This document shows positions 6,890-15,814 of a stretch of DNA of 32,587 bases, piece by piece. The position numbers were made by a program, and so were the translations under genes. Source of the DNA: an uncultured Burkholderiales bacterium. GTDB taxonomy: Bacteria > Pseudomonadota > Gammaproteobacteria > Burkholderiales > Burkholderiaceae_C. Below the pieces are notes generated by a model. That model was given only the letters and a program-made list of their open reading frames with translations. It was not told where the DNA came from and ran no database searches. The stretch spans positions 1 to 32,587 of the forward strand of contig CAIRBP010000023.1 in assembly GCA_903876885.1 (NCBI GenBank). The letters run 5' to 3'. Position 1 is the stretch's first letter. Each line of letters begins with the position of its first letter.

Positions 6890-8272
6890 ATGCAGCAAGT
6901 TACGACAGAGCTTTTGGAGCGCTTTGACATTCCTGGACCAAGGTACACCTCCTACCCTACTGCAGATCGTTTTGTTGAGGCTTATGGTCCCGGACAATAC
7001 AGCCAGTGTCTTGAACAACGAAGGCAGGGTGTAGGGGTTAGATCTGTACCCCTTTCTGTTTATATTCACATCCCGTTTTGCGAATCTTTGTGTTACTACT
7101 GTGCGTGTAACAAAATTATCACTAAAAGATATTCCAAGGCTCTTAGTTATTTAGTGTTATTGGAGCGTGAGATTGAGTTACATGCTAACGCTTTTGGTAT
7201 CCGCCAAAACGTATCTCAATTGCACTTAGGCGGGGGCACTCCAACTTACCTTAGAGATCAAGAACTTGCAACGCTCATTAAGGCGTTGGACAGGGCTTTT
7301 GAATTTACGCCAACGTGTGAGCGCTCTATAGAGGTAGACCCCAGAACGGTCAGTACCGAGAGGCTTAAATTTTTAAGAGAATTAGGTTTCAACAGAATTA
7401 GCTTTGGTGTTCAAGATTTTAACGAGGGTGTCCAAAAAGCTGTCCACCGCATTCAAAGCTTAGAGGACGTTACGGAGCTCGTTCGTTCAAGTAGAGATAT
7501 TGGATTTGAGTCTATTAATTTGGATTTGATTTATGGTCTACCTAAACAAACCCCTAGCTCTTTTGAGAGAACACTGGAGCAGGTTATTGCGATTAGTCCT
7601 GAGCGAATCGCCCTGTATGCGTATGCGCATTTGCCAGCTCGCTTTAAGCCACAACGCAGAATCCATGACAGCGAGTTGCCATCTGGAACATCTAAAGTTT
7701 TCATGCTGGCTCGCGCAATGAAGCAGTTAGCCGATGCAGGCTACATTTACATCGGAATGGATCATTTTGCAAAGAGTACCGATAGTTTGGCGATTTCAAA
7801 AAGGCGTGGGACACTGCACCGAAACTTTCAAGGCTATACGGTCCAACCCGACGGTGATTTGATTGGCTTAGGGGTTTCAGCCATCGGACGAGTTGGGGCA
7901 AGTTACAGTCAAAATGCAAAAGATTTGGACAGCTACAGTGATCTTTTAGAGCAGGGAAAGTTCCCTATAGTCCGAGGGCTCACATTAAGTCGTGACGATT
8001 TACTGCGAAGAACCATTATTATGGCTCTCATGTGTCAAGGTTTACTAAGCTTTGATGATATCGAGCAAAGTTATCTTATCGACTTTAAGTCATATTTTGG
8101 CAATGAGCTTGAACAGTTAGTACAGATGCAAAATGATGGACTTGTTAAAATAGACGTAAACGGGATAGAAGTGACTTCTAGGGGATGGTTTTTTGTAAGA
8201 GCTGTAGCAATGGTGTTCGACAAATACCTCACATTAGAGGGCAACCGTGCACGATTTTCAAAGATTATTTAG
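6890..8272 (+). CDS. hemN: Oxygen-independent coproporphyrinogen III oxidase HemN
   Basis: HemN is a cytoplasmic radical-SAM enzyme that converts coproporphyrinogen III to protoporphyrinogen IX without oxygen, feeding haem to oxidases such as cbb3. The 460 residues match the E. coli length. Visible motifs are PRYTSYPTADRF near the N terminus, the cluster motif C64-xxx-C68-xx-C71 with the extra C73 (CYYCAC), LGGGTPTYL for SAM binding, and IEVDPRTV. It is divergent from fnr and behind an FNR box with a matched -10. The stop codon overlaps the GTG of the next gene by one base, indicating co-transcription. Confidence 0.96.
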   Translation: MQQVTTELLERFDIPGPRYTSYPTADRFVEAYGPGQYSQCLEQRRQGVGVRSVPLSVYIHIPFCESLCYYCACNKIITKRYSKALSYLVLLEREIELHANAFGIRQNVSQLHLGGGTPTYLRDQELATLIKALDRAFEFTPTCERSIEVDPRTVSTERLKFLRELGFNRISFGVQDFNEGVQKAVHRIQSLEDVTELVRSSRDIGFESINLDLIYGLPKQTPSSFERTLEQVIAISPERIALYAYAHLPARFKPQRRIHDSELPSGTSKVFMLARAMKQLADAGYIYIGMDHFAKSTDSLAISKRRGTLHRNFQGYTVQPDGDLIGLGVSAIGRVGASYSQNAKDLDSYSDLLEQGKFPIVRGLTLSRDDLLRRTIIMALMCQGLLSFDDIEQSYLIDFKSYFGNELEQLVQMQNDGLVKIDVNGIEVTSRGWFFVRAVAMVFDKYLTLEGNRARFSKII

Positions 8273-9051
8273 TGAACACATCATTGCTGTTGACGGCTTT
8301 TTTAATGGGTCTATTTGGTGGACCCCACTGTTTAGCCATGTGCGGCGCGACCTGCGTTGGGATTAGTCGTGCCAATAGTCTAAGGGGGCCAATCTCAGTG
8401 GCGCAGTTTCAACTCGGAAGAGTAATCGGGTACTCCTCTTTGGGGGCAATTGGTGCATTTTCAGTTCAAAGTGTAGGTTGGTTGAGTATCCACAGTTCGC
8501 TATTTAGGCCTGTGTGGGGTTTGTTTCATGTTTGCGCGTTATTGATTGGACTCTTTCTTATCCTTAAAGCTGAGCAACCCTTGTGGCTTGATACTTACGC
8601 TCAAGACATATGGCGTAGAGTTGCAACACAAAAGAGGGTGAATACTTTGCCACTAATTCGATTTGGTCCCTTGTTTCTTGGTGTTTTGTGGGCTTTATTA
8701 CCTTGTGGTCTCTTGTACTCAGCGCTATGGGTTGCTGCTTTGAGTGCTAATCCGTTTGAAGGTGCATTGGTAATGGCTAACTTTACCTTGGGAAGTGCAC
8801 TGGTATTGAGCGCAGGACCTTGGGTTTGGCGAATACTCAAATCTGCAGACGTTATCCGTGTGCGGTTGAATTGGCGACAACCCAACTCCTTTGTCTTTGA
8901 GCCTTCCACGAGCAACGCAAATACTGGCAACGGTGCATGGGGTGTTCGCTTAGCGGGCGTCGCCTTGGTCTCGGTATCTGCCTTTGCTTTGTGGCACGGT
9001 TTGGTTCAAAATGCTGCGCCATGGTGCGTCGGTGTATCTAATAACGGCTAA
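8272..9051 (+). CDS. TauE/SafE (DsbD_2 type) membrane protein
   Basis: I chose the GTG at 8272 (overlapping the hemN stop as TAGTG), not the in-frame opening at 8185, because it begins just before the conserved first helix, LLLTAFLMGLFGGPHCLAMCGATC. That Gly-Gly-Pro-His-Cys-x-x-Met-Cys-Gly motif marks the PF13386 family, commonly labelled sulfite exporter TauE/SafE but related to DsbD/CcdA-like membrane domains. The 259 residues carry about six helices, with a second Cys in LLPCGLLYSALW. Members beside cbb3 genes are suspected of metal or thiol transport for oxidase assembly (compare CcoH/HupE-like roles); sulfite export is not shown. Shine-Dalgarno is absent, so coupling to hemN is likely. 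Confidence 0.78.
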   Translation: MNTSLLLTAFLMGLFGGPHCLAMCGATCVGISRANSLRGPISVAQFQLGRVIGYSSLGAIGAFSVQSVGWLSIHSSLFRPVWGLFHVCALLIGLFLILKAEQPLWLDTYAQDIWRRVATQKRVNTLPLIRFGPLFLGVLWALLPCGLLYSALWVAALSANPFEGALVMANFTLGSALVLSAGPWVWRILKSADVIRVRLNWRQPNSFVFEPSTSNANTGNGAWGVRLAGVALVSVSAFALWHGLVQNAAPWCVGVSNNG

Positions 9052-9551
9052 CGCTCTTAGGACTCATATTTTTGTTAGATTAAAAAAACATCCTTGTAAG
9101 ACGTTTTCTATCAAGTTAAAAACTCATTTTTTAAAATTAGAATTAATCAGATTCACAAGCGAGCATATATGAGAATAAACGAAAATAAACTACGAATAAT
9201 TTTAAGGTTAGATTTTTAAAAATTGTATTTATACAAATCTGAGTTAAGGCAGTTTGATTTACAACTGTTTTAATTATCTAAATGAGTGCCTTACTTCCCC
9301 GGTATTGATCTGATCATTGGACGCATAAGCAATGATTAACCTACATTTGGTTCTGGTTAATTCTCTATTAATTTGATATTTGTGGGTTTGTATGATGGCA
9401 GTTTTGTAATTTTATGAGCGTAAAGGAGGAGGGACTCGGTTTTAGAATAGAACGACTTAAGATCATTAAGTTTTAAAGACTAAAGCGATGGGTTTCGCGG
9501 GTTTAAAAACAACCACTTATATTTTAAGCACTATATTTATCAAAATTTAAA
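9052..9551. other. 500-bp AT-rich gene-free region
   Basis: No convincing gene is seen on either strand. It is markedly AT-rich and holds a TGATC-T-GATCA palindrome (9306-9316), a spaced inverted repeat ATTAACC/GGTTAAT (9335-9361), a weak stem CAGTT/AACTG with a T run (about 9250-9271), and a GGAGGAGGG purine run (about 9425) preceded by a 20-codon frame that I do not trust. It is probably the upstream control region of the winged-helix gene at 9552, or hides a small RNA. Confidence 0.5.
9335..9361. promoter_or_regulatory. Spaced inverted repeat, possible operator
   Basis: ATTAACC (9335-9341) and GGTTAAT (9355-9361) form perfect 7-bp arms around 13 bases. Arm length and spacing suit a dimeric regulator. 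The nearest gene is the MarR-like protein at 9552, about 190 bases away. Function is inferred only. Confidence 0.35.
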
Positions 9552-9890
9552 ATGAATATTCAAAATCCTTACATAAAGTTTTTAGCTTCGTATCATGAAT
9601 TAGAGAGAACGGACTTACAGGCCCTAGATTTGGTTGGAGAGAAATTATTGGGCTACATCGCTGTTCAGCATTCAAATGAGCTTACATTAACGGTTACGGA
9701 GTGCATGAGAATAAAGTCAGTTGCCTCGCCTGCAACAATTCATAGAAAAATAACTGAATTGATAAACGATGGATGGGTCTACACTCTTTTTGAAGGGGAG
9801 AAGCGGCGAACCAAGTATTTGGCTCCAACCCTAAAAGCGACTAAATATTTTGAAAAAGTTTCAAAATTAATGCTGAAATCTGTTCAATAG
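9552..9890 (+). CDS. Small MarR-like winged-helix DNA-binding protein
   Basis: The 112-residue protein has a helical N terminus (about 1-40), then a helix-turn-helix (about 45-75; TVTECMRIKSVASPATIHRKI, with the second half as recognition helix), and a basic wing, EGEKRRTKYLAPT (about 87-100). The C-terminal helix TKYFEKVSKLM probably dimerises. This layout suits a reduced MarR-type or related winged-helix regulator; no ligand site or cysteine switch is evident. It stands alone between a 500-bp gene-free region and arfB, so its target is unknown. The start codon has a poor Shine-Dalgarno (AAAATTTAAA) but is the only sensible one. The high AT content matches the flanking DNA. Confidence 0.65.
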   Translation: MNIQNPYIKFLASYHELERTDLQALDLVGEKLLGYIAVQHSNELTLTVTECMRIKSVASPATIHRKITELINDGWVYTLFEGEKRRTKYLAPTLKATKYFEKVSKLMLKSVQ

Positions 9891-10015
9891 GTTTTTTGAG
9901 TTTAGATAAGAAAGCACTAAAGGGAAAAGCATTGGGTTATTCAGTTAACTGGTATGTCGTGTGGTAGGCTACGACTCAATTATGTTTTCGAGTTGTACCA
10001 ACCTTGGTTTTTTAG

Positions 10016-10441
10016 ATGTCAAATACGCAGCACCGATTGTTGATTGATTTAAGCGAGGTGGAGATAACTGCTGTAAGAGCTCAGGGCGCTGGCGGCCAAA
10101 ACATCAATAAAGTGTCCAATGCAGTTCACCTGCGGTTTAATATTCACAACTCTTCACTACCGCAGGATATTAAAGCTCGTCTTTTGGCCTTGAGCGACAG
10201 ACGCATAAACGCAGAGGGTGAGCTGATCATAAAAGCCCAAGAATTCAGCTCACTAGACCGCAACCGAGCTCAGGCTCTCACGAGGCTTCAAGCATTAATT
10301 GCCAAAGTAACTCTTCCACCCAAGATTCGCCGTCCAACAAAACCAACTAAATCCTCAGTTAAGAGAAGGCTTCAACACAAGTCCGAGAGGTCGCAGATTA
10401 AATCACTCAGATCTGTAAGTTCCCGAAAAAACCTTGATTAG
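10016..10441 (+). CDS. arfB: Alternative ribosome-rescue factor ArfB (YaeJ, peptidyl-tRNA hydrolase)
   Basis: ArfB enters the A site of stalled ribosomes lacking an mRNA 3' end and releases the nascent chain. The 141-residue protein has the class I release-factor catalytic motif in RAQGAGGQNINKVSNAVHLRFN (GGQ at about residues 27-29) and no codon-recognition domain. It ends in a long Lys/Arg-rich tail (KIRRPTKPTKSSVKRRLQHKSERSQIKSLR) that in the family inserts into the mRNA channel. Length equals that of E. coli ArfB. It is monocistronic, convergent with the chrA pair 38 bases away. Confidence 0.95.
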   Translation: MSNTQHRLLIDLSEVEITAVRAQGAGGQNINKVSNAVHLRFNIHNSSLPQDIKARLLALSDRRINAEGELIIKAQEFSSLDRNRAQALTRLQALIAKVTLPPKIRRPTKPTKSSVKRRLQHKSERSQIKSLRSVSSRKNLD

Positions 10442-10479
10442 ATCAAAAGATTCATTAAAAAAAATTTTAAAAAAGCGCG

Positions 10480-11106
10480 TTACATAAAACCCAATATGCC
10501 AAAAAGCGCTCCAAGTGCAAGTAACCAAAGCAAATGTACTTTAGTTCGCCAGACCAGCAGCGCTGTGAAAACCGTTAGCGCCCACGACATAATGAGAGTC
10601 GTATTTGTTGAGTCCCCATGTTGTCCCCTTTGAAGCAACCATCCGGTGGAGATCATGAGGCCAATAACAATGGGCGCCAAGCCTGATTTGAAAGCACGGA
10701 CAACCGATCTTTGACTGTTTTTGTGTCCCCATTGAGCAACTTTGTACATCATGACGGAGGAGGGGAGGATAATTGCAACCAAACAAAATAATGCCCCAAA
10801 AAGTCCCCAAGACCAAGCAGTCCAGCCCGCTTGTATGCCCCCGGCACTATTGAGCCCAATGTTCCAGCCCATCAGGGACACAAAGAGCACATTAGGTCCC
10901 GGAGCAACCTGAGCGAGAGTAATGGATGAGCTGAACTGTGCGTCGCTCAACAAATGATTCTCAACCACCAAATATCGGTGCATGTCGGGTGCGGCCGAAA
11001 TTGCCCCCCCAATTGATAAGAACGAGAGCACGCAAAAATGCATAAATAAATGGCCCCAATCTATAGCGGTCATCGTTATTGCGTTGAGAGTATCCATCGC
11101 GCTCAT
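10480..11106 (-). CDS. chrA: Chromate-transporter family protein, second half-size subunit
   Basis: This 208-residue membrane protein is a single CHR domain of the ChrA family, proton-driven exporters of chromate or related oxyanions. It shows the family signature TLAQVAPGPNVLFVSLMGWNIG and about five or six helices. Full-length ChrA proteins hold two such domains in tandem; here each is a separate gene. Its ATG overlaps the stop of the upstream half (ATGA, 11103-11106), so the two are coupled and probably form a heterodimer. Short-chain CHR pairs are known in several bacteria. Substrate is unproven. Confidence 0.85.
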   Translation of the reverse strand: MSAMDTLNAITMTAIDWGHLFMHFCVLSFLSIGGAISAAPDMHRYLVVENHLLSDAQFSSSITLAQVAPGPNVLFVSLMGWNIGLNSAGGIQAGWTAWSWGLFGALFCLVAIILPSSVMMYKVAQWGHKNSQRSVVRAFKSGLAPIVIGLMISTGWLLQRGQHGDSTNTTLIMSWALTVFTALLVWRTKVHLLWLLALGALFGILGFM

Positions 11107-11759
11107 GTGGACTCCTTTGTGTCGGATACAGCTTGTTGGGCAAGGTCTAGCTCAACCGTCTTGCGATAAGCAACTACGCAAGAACCAGTGCCTAGCACCA
11201 AGAGCACATAAAGCAAAGGGATATGAAGGATTGCAACAAAGCTAAAGGTAAGAGCGGCGAATAAAACACTTAACAATATGCCTACGGGATTTTTGTATAG
11301 GGTACTTGCCATTTTTAAAGCTGTGGCAATGATCAGGCCAGCAACAACTGAGTTCATACCTCTCAGGGAGGATTGAACCCAGGCTTGATCCGATACGCCA
11401 CTGTACAGTGCAGCCAATAACAAAAGGAATAAAAGGGGCAGCGTTAAAAGACCTGCTAATGCAATAACTGCACCGGTCGGTCCGAAAGTCCGTTGTCCAA
11501 TCATGACACCTAAGTTGATGACGTTAGGGCCAGGAAGAATTTGAGCGACTGACCATTGCTCGACAAACTCCTCGTTTGTCAGCCATTTCTTCTTCTCCAC
11601 CAACTCCCTTTGCACGACAGCGAGTACCCCCCCAAACCCTTGAAGAGCAAGAATGGTTAATGAGATAAATAAATCACTGCGAGACTTGGGCCCCGGTTTT
11701 TCTAGCCCTAGATGTGAACTTCCTTCAGGTGGGTGTGTGCTTGAGTTAGATTTAGACAT
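11103..11759 (-). CDS. chrA: Chromate-transporter family protein, first half-size subunit
   Basis: This 218-residue single-domain CHR protein carries the paired signature GGVLAVVQRELVEKKKW followed by SVAQILPGPNVINLGVMIG. It has a polar start (residues 1-30) and about six membrane helices. It is the first gene of a two-gene unit and is coupled by ATGA to the second half at 10480. The upstream region (11760-11998) is shared with divergent ygiQ. No chrB-type regulator or other metal-resistance gene is adjacent, so a general oxyanion role is possible. Confidence 0.85.
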   Translation of the reverse strand: MSKSNSSTHPPEGSSHLGLEKPGPKSRSDLFISLTILALQGFGGVLAVVQRELVEKKKWLTNEEFVEQWSVAQILPGPNVINLGVMIGQRTFGPTGAVIALAGLLTLPLLFLLLLAALYSGVSDQAWVQSSLRGMNSVVAGLIIATALKMASTLYKNPVGILLSVLFAALTFSFVAILHIPLLYVLLVLGTGSCVVAYRKTVELDLAQQAVSDTKEST

Positions 11760-11998
11760 GCCTTTAGGGGACCTAAGTGGTGTGATTTAACTTTTTGAAT
11801 GAACGAATCGGGCTGAACTGTACCTACGGGCTTAATTTTAACGCGCATCAAAATATTTTCTAAGTGCACTCAAAACCGAAAATGCAGTCAGTTGTGTTGG
11901 CTTGGTGTTGGTTTCTATAGCTAGATGGACCGAATACCCCTCAATCAGCCCACAAACGTGGTCCCGGCATTAGAATCGGGATATCTATTTGCTTAACC

Positions 11999-14458
11999 AT
12001 GAACTCACCCATAGACGTCTCCCACTTTGAGCGATTAGCCAAACCGATCACCAGTTATAAAAAATATTGGGCTAGTCGTTTTGGTAAAGCTCCCTTTTTG
12101 CCTATGTCCAGGGCAGAAATGGATGTGCTCGGTTGGGATTCGTGCGACATCATAATTGTTACGGGGGATGCTTACGTTGATCACCCCAGCTTTGGAATGG
12201 CAATCATTGGTCGTTTGCTTGAGGACCAAGGGTTTAGAGTAGGCATCATCGCCCAACCAGATTGGCAGAGTGCAGATCCTTATAAAGTGCTCGGGAAACC
12301 AAATTTATTTTTCGGTGTGACCGCTGGAAACATGGATTCCATGATTAACCGTTATACAGCGGATCGCAAAATTAGAAGTGATGACGCTTACACCCCTGGT
12401 GGTGAAGGCGGTAAGCGTCCAGACCGCAGTGCCCTTGTTTACAGCCAGCGTTGCAAAGAGGCTTATCCAGATGTACCGATCATTTTGGGCGGTATCGAAG
12501 GATCTTTGCGAAGAATAGCCCACTATGATTACTGGCAGGACAAAGTTAGACGCTCAATAGTGGTCGATAGCAAATGCGATCTCTTGCTTTACGGTAACGC
12601 AGAACGAGCTATTGTCGAAGTTGCCCATAGGTTGGCAGCTCATGAATCCATTCATAGCATGACCGATGTGCGTGGTACAGCATTTTTGCGCCGTTCAACC
12701 CCACAAGGATGGACAGAGATAGATTCCACCCGTATTGATCAACCCGGACGCGTTGATGCGCATACTAATCCTTACCTAATGATTAGCGAACAAGCCTCTG
12801 AGCAAGGCGAGAGTTGTGCCAGAGAAGATAGTACCTCCTCCAATCAAAAAAACTTGGAAAAGCAATCGGTCGAGAAAAATACTAGCGTCCCCATTAAATT
12901 TCACGAGAGTGCTCAAAGCATACTTAAGAAAAAAATAGCAAAACTCCCCAAGGATCTAACCGTTATCCGGTTGCCAAGTTACGAAAAAGTGAAAAGTGAT
13001 CCGGTTTTATACGCCCATGCTAACCGTGTATTGCACTTAGAGACTAATCCCGGTAACGCTCGTGCTTTGGTTCAGGCGCACGGCGAGGGGCACACTGCTA
13101 AAGATGTATGGCTCACTCCTCCTCCAATTCCTTTAACAACTCAGGAGATGGATCACGTTTTTGATCTCCCTTACGCGCGGAGTCCACACCCTAGTTACGC
13201 GGACGCTCGCGGCTCCCACGACGCAGAGACCAAGATTCCGGCGTGGGAGATGATTCGTTTCTCCGTCAACATTATGAGAGGTTGCTTTGGGGGGTGTACA
13301 TTTTGCTCGATTACTGAGCATGAGGGACGTATTATTCAAAGCCGTAGCGAGGACTCTATTATTCGTGAGATAGAGGATATTCGAGATAAAGTAAAGGGCT
13401 TCACTGGTGTAGTGAGTGATCTGGGGGGGCCAACAGCGAACATGTACCGAATTGGATGTAAGAGTCCAGAGATTGAAAGCGCTTGCAGGAAACCCAGTTG
13501 TGTGTATCCAGGTATTTGCTCTAACCTAAATACCAACCACGGACCACTTATTAAACTTTACCGAAGGGCTAGGGCTCTTAAGGGTGTAAAGAAAATATTG
13601 ATAGGTTCGGGTCTGCGCTATGACTTAGCAGTCGAGAGCCCAGAATATGTCAAAGAGTTAGTTACTCATCACGTGGGAGGTTATTTAAAGATTGCGCCTG
13701 AGCATACTGAGGGCGGCCCGTTGTCGATGATGATGAAACCTGGTATTGGTAGCTATGACCGGTTCAAACAAATGTTTGAAAAATACAGCTTAGAGGCCGG
13801 TAAGAAACAGTATTTAGTTCCCTACTTTATAGCCGCGCATCCCGGCACAAAAGATGAGGACATGATGAATTTAGCGATTTGGCTCAAGAAAAATAACTTT
13901 AGAGCAGATCAAGTTCAAACGTTTTATCCCAGTCCCATGGCCACTGCTACTGCGATGTATCACTCCTCCAAAAATCCTTTGCGCAAGATTTCTAGCCAAA
14001 GCGAGACAGTAGATATCGTACGCGGAGAAAAGAGAAGACGATTGCATAAAGCTTTCCTAAGGTGGCACGATCCAAAGAATTGGCCTTTACTCCGAGAGGC
14101 CTTAAAGACGATGGGCCGAAGTGATTTGATTGGAAACGGCCGACAGCATCTAATACCCACTTATCAGCCTTTAGGCACGGGTGGTTATGAAAGCGCCCGC
14201 AGATCCAATAGCACGCCAGTTTCAAGGGTTGGTCCAAATACAGGCCCTAAAAACACAGGCTCTAAAAATACCGGCGCTAAAAAGGGGCAACTGCTAACGC
14301 AACACACAGGACTGCCTCCAAGAGCAAACGCAAGCTCAATTAAGGGCGGCCAAAACTCCAGTTCAGTCAGTCCAGTTAGCACCGGAACTGGCAGCTCCTC
14401 TAAGCCCATTGGTCTCGTAACTAGCTCTAAACCTAGACCTAGACCTAAAAAACAATAA
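11999..14458 (+). CDS. ygiQ: YgiQ-family radical SAM protein
   Basis: YgiQ (UPF0313) proteins are radical-SAM enzymes of unknown reaction. The 819 residues contain a typical N-terminal domain beginning [25 protein letters not shown] with IDHPSFG-like [15 protein letters not shown], the EGGKRPDRS segment, and the radical-SAM cluster motif C429-xxx-C433-xx-C436 (CFGGCTFC). [12 protein letters not shown] and SGLRYDLA follow. It is longer than E. coli YgiQ (about 739) mostly because of a C-terminal tail (from about residue 735) that is rich in Gly, Ser, Thr, Asn, Pro and Lys, with three NTGxK repeats and a final PRPRPKKQ; this tail looks disordered and nucleic-acid-binding in character. An acidic/polar insert is also present at about residues 260-300. 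It is divergent from the chrA pair. Confidence 0.92.
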   Translation: MNSPIDVSHFERLAKPITSYKKYWASRFGKAPFLPMSRAEMDVLGWDSCDIIIVTGDAYVDHPSFGMAIIGRLLEDQGFRVGIIAQPDWQSADPYKVLGKPNLFFGVTAGNMDSMINRYTADRKIRSDDAYTPGGEGGKRPDRSALVYSQRCKEAYPDVPIILGGIEGSLRRIAHYDYWQDKVRRSIVVDSKCDLLLYGNAERAIVEVAHRLAAHESIHSMTDVRGTAFLRRSTPQGWTEIDSTRIDQPGRVDAHTNPYLMISEQASEQGESCAREDSTSSNQKNLEKQSVEKNTSVPIKFHESAQSILKKKIAKLPKDLTVIRLPSYEKVKSDPVLYAHANRVLHLETNPGNARALVQAHGEGHTAKDVWLTPPPIPLTTQEMDHVFDLPYARSPHPSYADARGSHDAETKIPAWEMIRFSVNIMRGCFGGCTFCSITEHEGRIIQSRSEDSIIREIEDIRDKVKGFTGVVSDLGGPTANMYRIGCKSPEIESACRKPSCVYPGICSNLNTNHGPLIKLYRRARALKGVKKILIGSGLRYDLAVESPEYVKELVTHHVGGYLKIAPEHTEGGPLSMMMKPGIGSYDRFKQMFEKYSLEAGKKQYLVPYFIAAHPGTKDEDMMNLAIWLKKNNFRADQVQTFYPSPMATATAMYHSSKNPLRKISSQSETVDIVRGEKRRRLHKAFLRWHDPKNWPLLREALKTMGRSDLIGNGRQHLIPTYQPLGTGGYESARRSNSTPVSRVGPNTGPKNTGSKNTGAKKGQLLTQHTGLPPRANASSIKGGQNSSSVSPVSTGTGSSSKPIGLVTSSKPRPRPKKQ
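14237..14281 (+). repeat. 15-bp x3 coding repeat in ygiQ tail
   Basis: Three imperfect 15-bp units (14237-14251, 14252-14266, 14267-14281) encode [10 protein letters not shown] and NTGAK. They keep the frame and differ mostly by third-position or Pro/Ser/Ala changes, suggesting expansion of a flexible tail. Confidence 0.8.
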
Positions 14459-14746
14459 CAAATACTCGGTACTATGTGATCGATTTTTTTGCAGAGTATC
14501 TGGGCGTTTTATCCGGTGAATTACAAATCTGCAAAATCAAATAGTAGTCAATTAGTAGCGATTTTTGATGCTTGGTAGTTACCCTTGGCGGGGTAATATA
14601 TTCAATAATTTCTATTATTCTTACTCCCATTGTTGTTCAAGTGTTAAATTACGCAGGTGATACAGGCTACAAATCTTATACTTACAACTTTATAATTGGT
14701 TTTTTGAATTTTGACTATATAGATTTTCCTAATTTGAGGCTCGAGA

Positions 14747-15775
14747 ATGTTGCAAACTAATTCAGCTGGAAGTAATTCAAATCGCGGCGGTATCTTTTAC
14801 AGATTAATCAAGGATTTCTCATCCATTGAGTTCCAGATTTGGACATTTCTGATCAACGTTGCTATTTTCGTTTCATGTTTTTCAATGGCTTTGGAAACGG
14901 TTGACGAATATTATGAAAAGTACAACCTGCTGTTTAAATATGTTGAATACATCTCGGTTTCCCTGTTTGCGGCTGACTATATTTTGAATGTATATTTTGC
15001 AGACAAGCGTATTAAGTATATTTTTAGCTTTTGGGGTGTTGTTGATTTCCTGTCGATTTTGCCGACCCTGCTTCAAGTGGTCAATCTGAGTGCGTTTCAA
15101 AGTACTAAACTAATTCGTTCTCTCAGAGTCATACGGTCATTGCGAGTTTTGAAAATGGTCAAGTTCGCTTTTTTAAACAATATGGATAGCAAAAAAGTCA
15201 ATCCAGTTTTTACGAATTTAAAAATCTATTTTGCTATTTTCTTCTCAGTGATCATGATCTGCAGCTCACTGATGTATTTGGTAGAGGGAAGTCTTTACTC
15301 CACTCAGGCCATGGAGCAAGGTGAACAACAGTTAATAGAGCAAGCGAAGGCCCAAAATATCGATGTAGAAAAAAATCCAGACGCTATTAAGTTCGTTCCT
15401 GAAGATCCTATTAGCGGAATCCCAATCGCTGAGGACAAACGGTATTTCTCCTCCATTCCGACCGCCATGTGGTGGTGTGTGCTTGCAGTAACCGGTTACG
15501 GAGACATGTTCCCCGTAACTGTTGGGGGAAGGATAGTTGCTTGCTTTACGTTCCTTTTGGGACTCACCCTCTTTGGTGTACTCATCATCATTGTTGGAAA
15601 TTCAATTATCAAACTGTTCTTTATCGATCCCGATGAGGAGGCAAGAGCTCAAAGTTTCTCTAGAGAGACGATCCTTGCTGCGATGATCAAGAGAGACTGG
15701 ATTAGCGAGGATAAAGCACGTGAGATTGAACTGCTAGCTGAGAATGAGATTATTCAAAAGTTCAAGTCTCTGTAA
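14747..15775 (+). CDS. Voltage-gated potassium channel, Kv-like six-helix type
   Basis: The 342-residue protein has a complete S1-S6 layout: S1 about 31-49, S2 62-86, S3 92-109 and S4 with regularly spaced charges R124, R127, R130, R133 and K136. S5 is about 159-180, the pore helix 234-248, the selectivity filter TGYGD 249-253 and S6 262-291. The filter and S4 mark a K+-selective voltage sensor channel of the inner membrane. Between S5 and the pore helix lies an about 53-residue polar, acidic turret (181-233), longer than in most bacterial Kv channels. The C terminus (about 297-342) is charged and helical, perhaps a coiled coil. A GAGG Shine-Dalgarno precedes ATG 14747. Neighbours give no functional hint. 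Confidence 0.9.
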   Translation: MLQTNSAGSNSNRGGIFYRLIKDFSSIEFQIWTFLINVAIFVSCFSMALETVDEYYEKYNLLFKYVEYISVSLFAADYILNVYFADKRIKYIFSFWGVVDFLSILPTLLQVVNLSAFQSTKLIRSLRVIRSLRVLKMVKFAFLNNMDSKKVNPVFTNLKIYFAIFFSVIMICSSLMYLVEGSLYSTQAMEQGEQQLIEQAKAQNIDVEKNPDAIKFVPEDPISGIPIAEDKRYFSSIPTAMWWCVLAVTGYGDMFPVTVGGRIVACFTFLLGLTLFGVLIIIVGNSIIKLFFIDPDEEARAQSFSRETILAAMIKRDWISEDKAREIELLAENEIIQKFKSL

Positions 15776-15814
15776 ACAAGTCTCTCTGTGAACAATTGAA
15801 ACGGAGTACTCCCT

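Noticed and set aside
9305-9318. TTGATCTGATCATT as a third FNR box
   Set aside because: The spacer is three bases, not four, and the right half-site is imperfect; better read as a small TGATC-T-GATCA palindrome.
9415-9477. 20-codon frame beginning MSVKEEGLG in the gene-free region
   Set aside because: Too short, no ribosome site upstream and no recognisable motif.
9052-9551. CRISPR array or attachment site in the AT-rich gap
   Set aside because: No regularly spaced repeats, no tRNA and no integrase nearby.
14461-14505. ATACTC/GAGTAT inverted repeat after ygiQ as a terminator
   Set aside because: Arms are only six bases with a loop of about 26, and the T run is inside the loop.
14572-14760. 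62-codon open frame with a hydrophobic start, opening with TTG and overlapping the Kv channel start by 14 bases
   Set aside because: No Shine-Dalgarno, rare start codon, AT-rich low-complexity composition and no recognisable family; more likely part of the channel gene leader.
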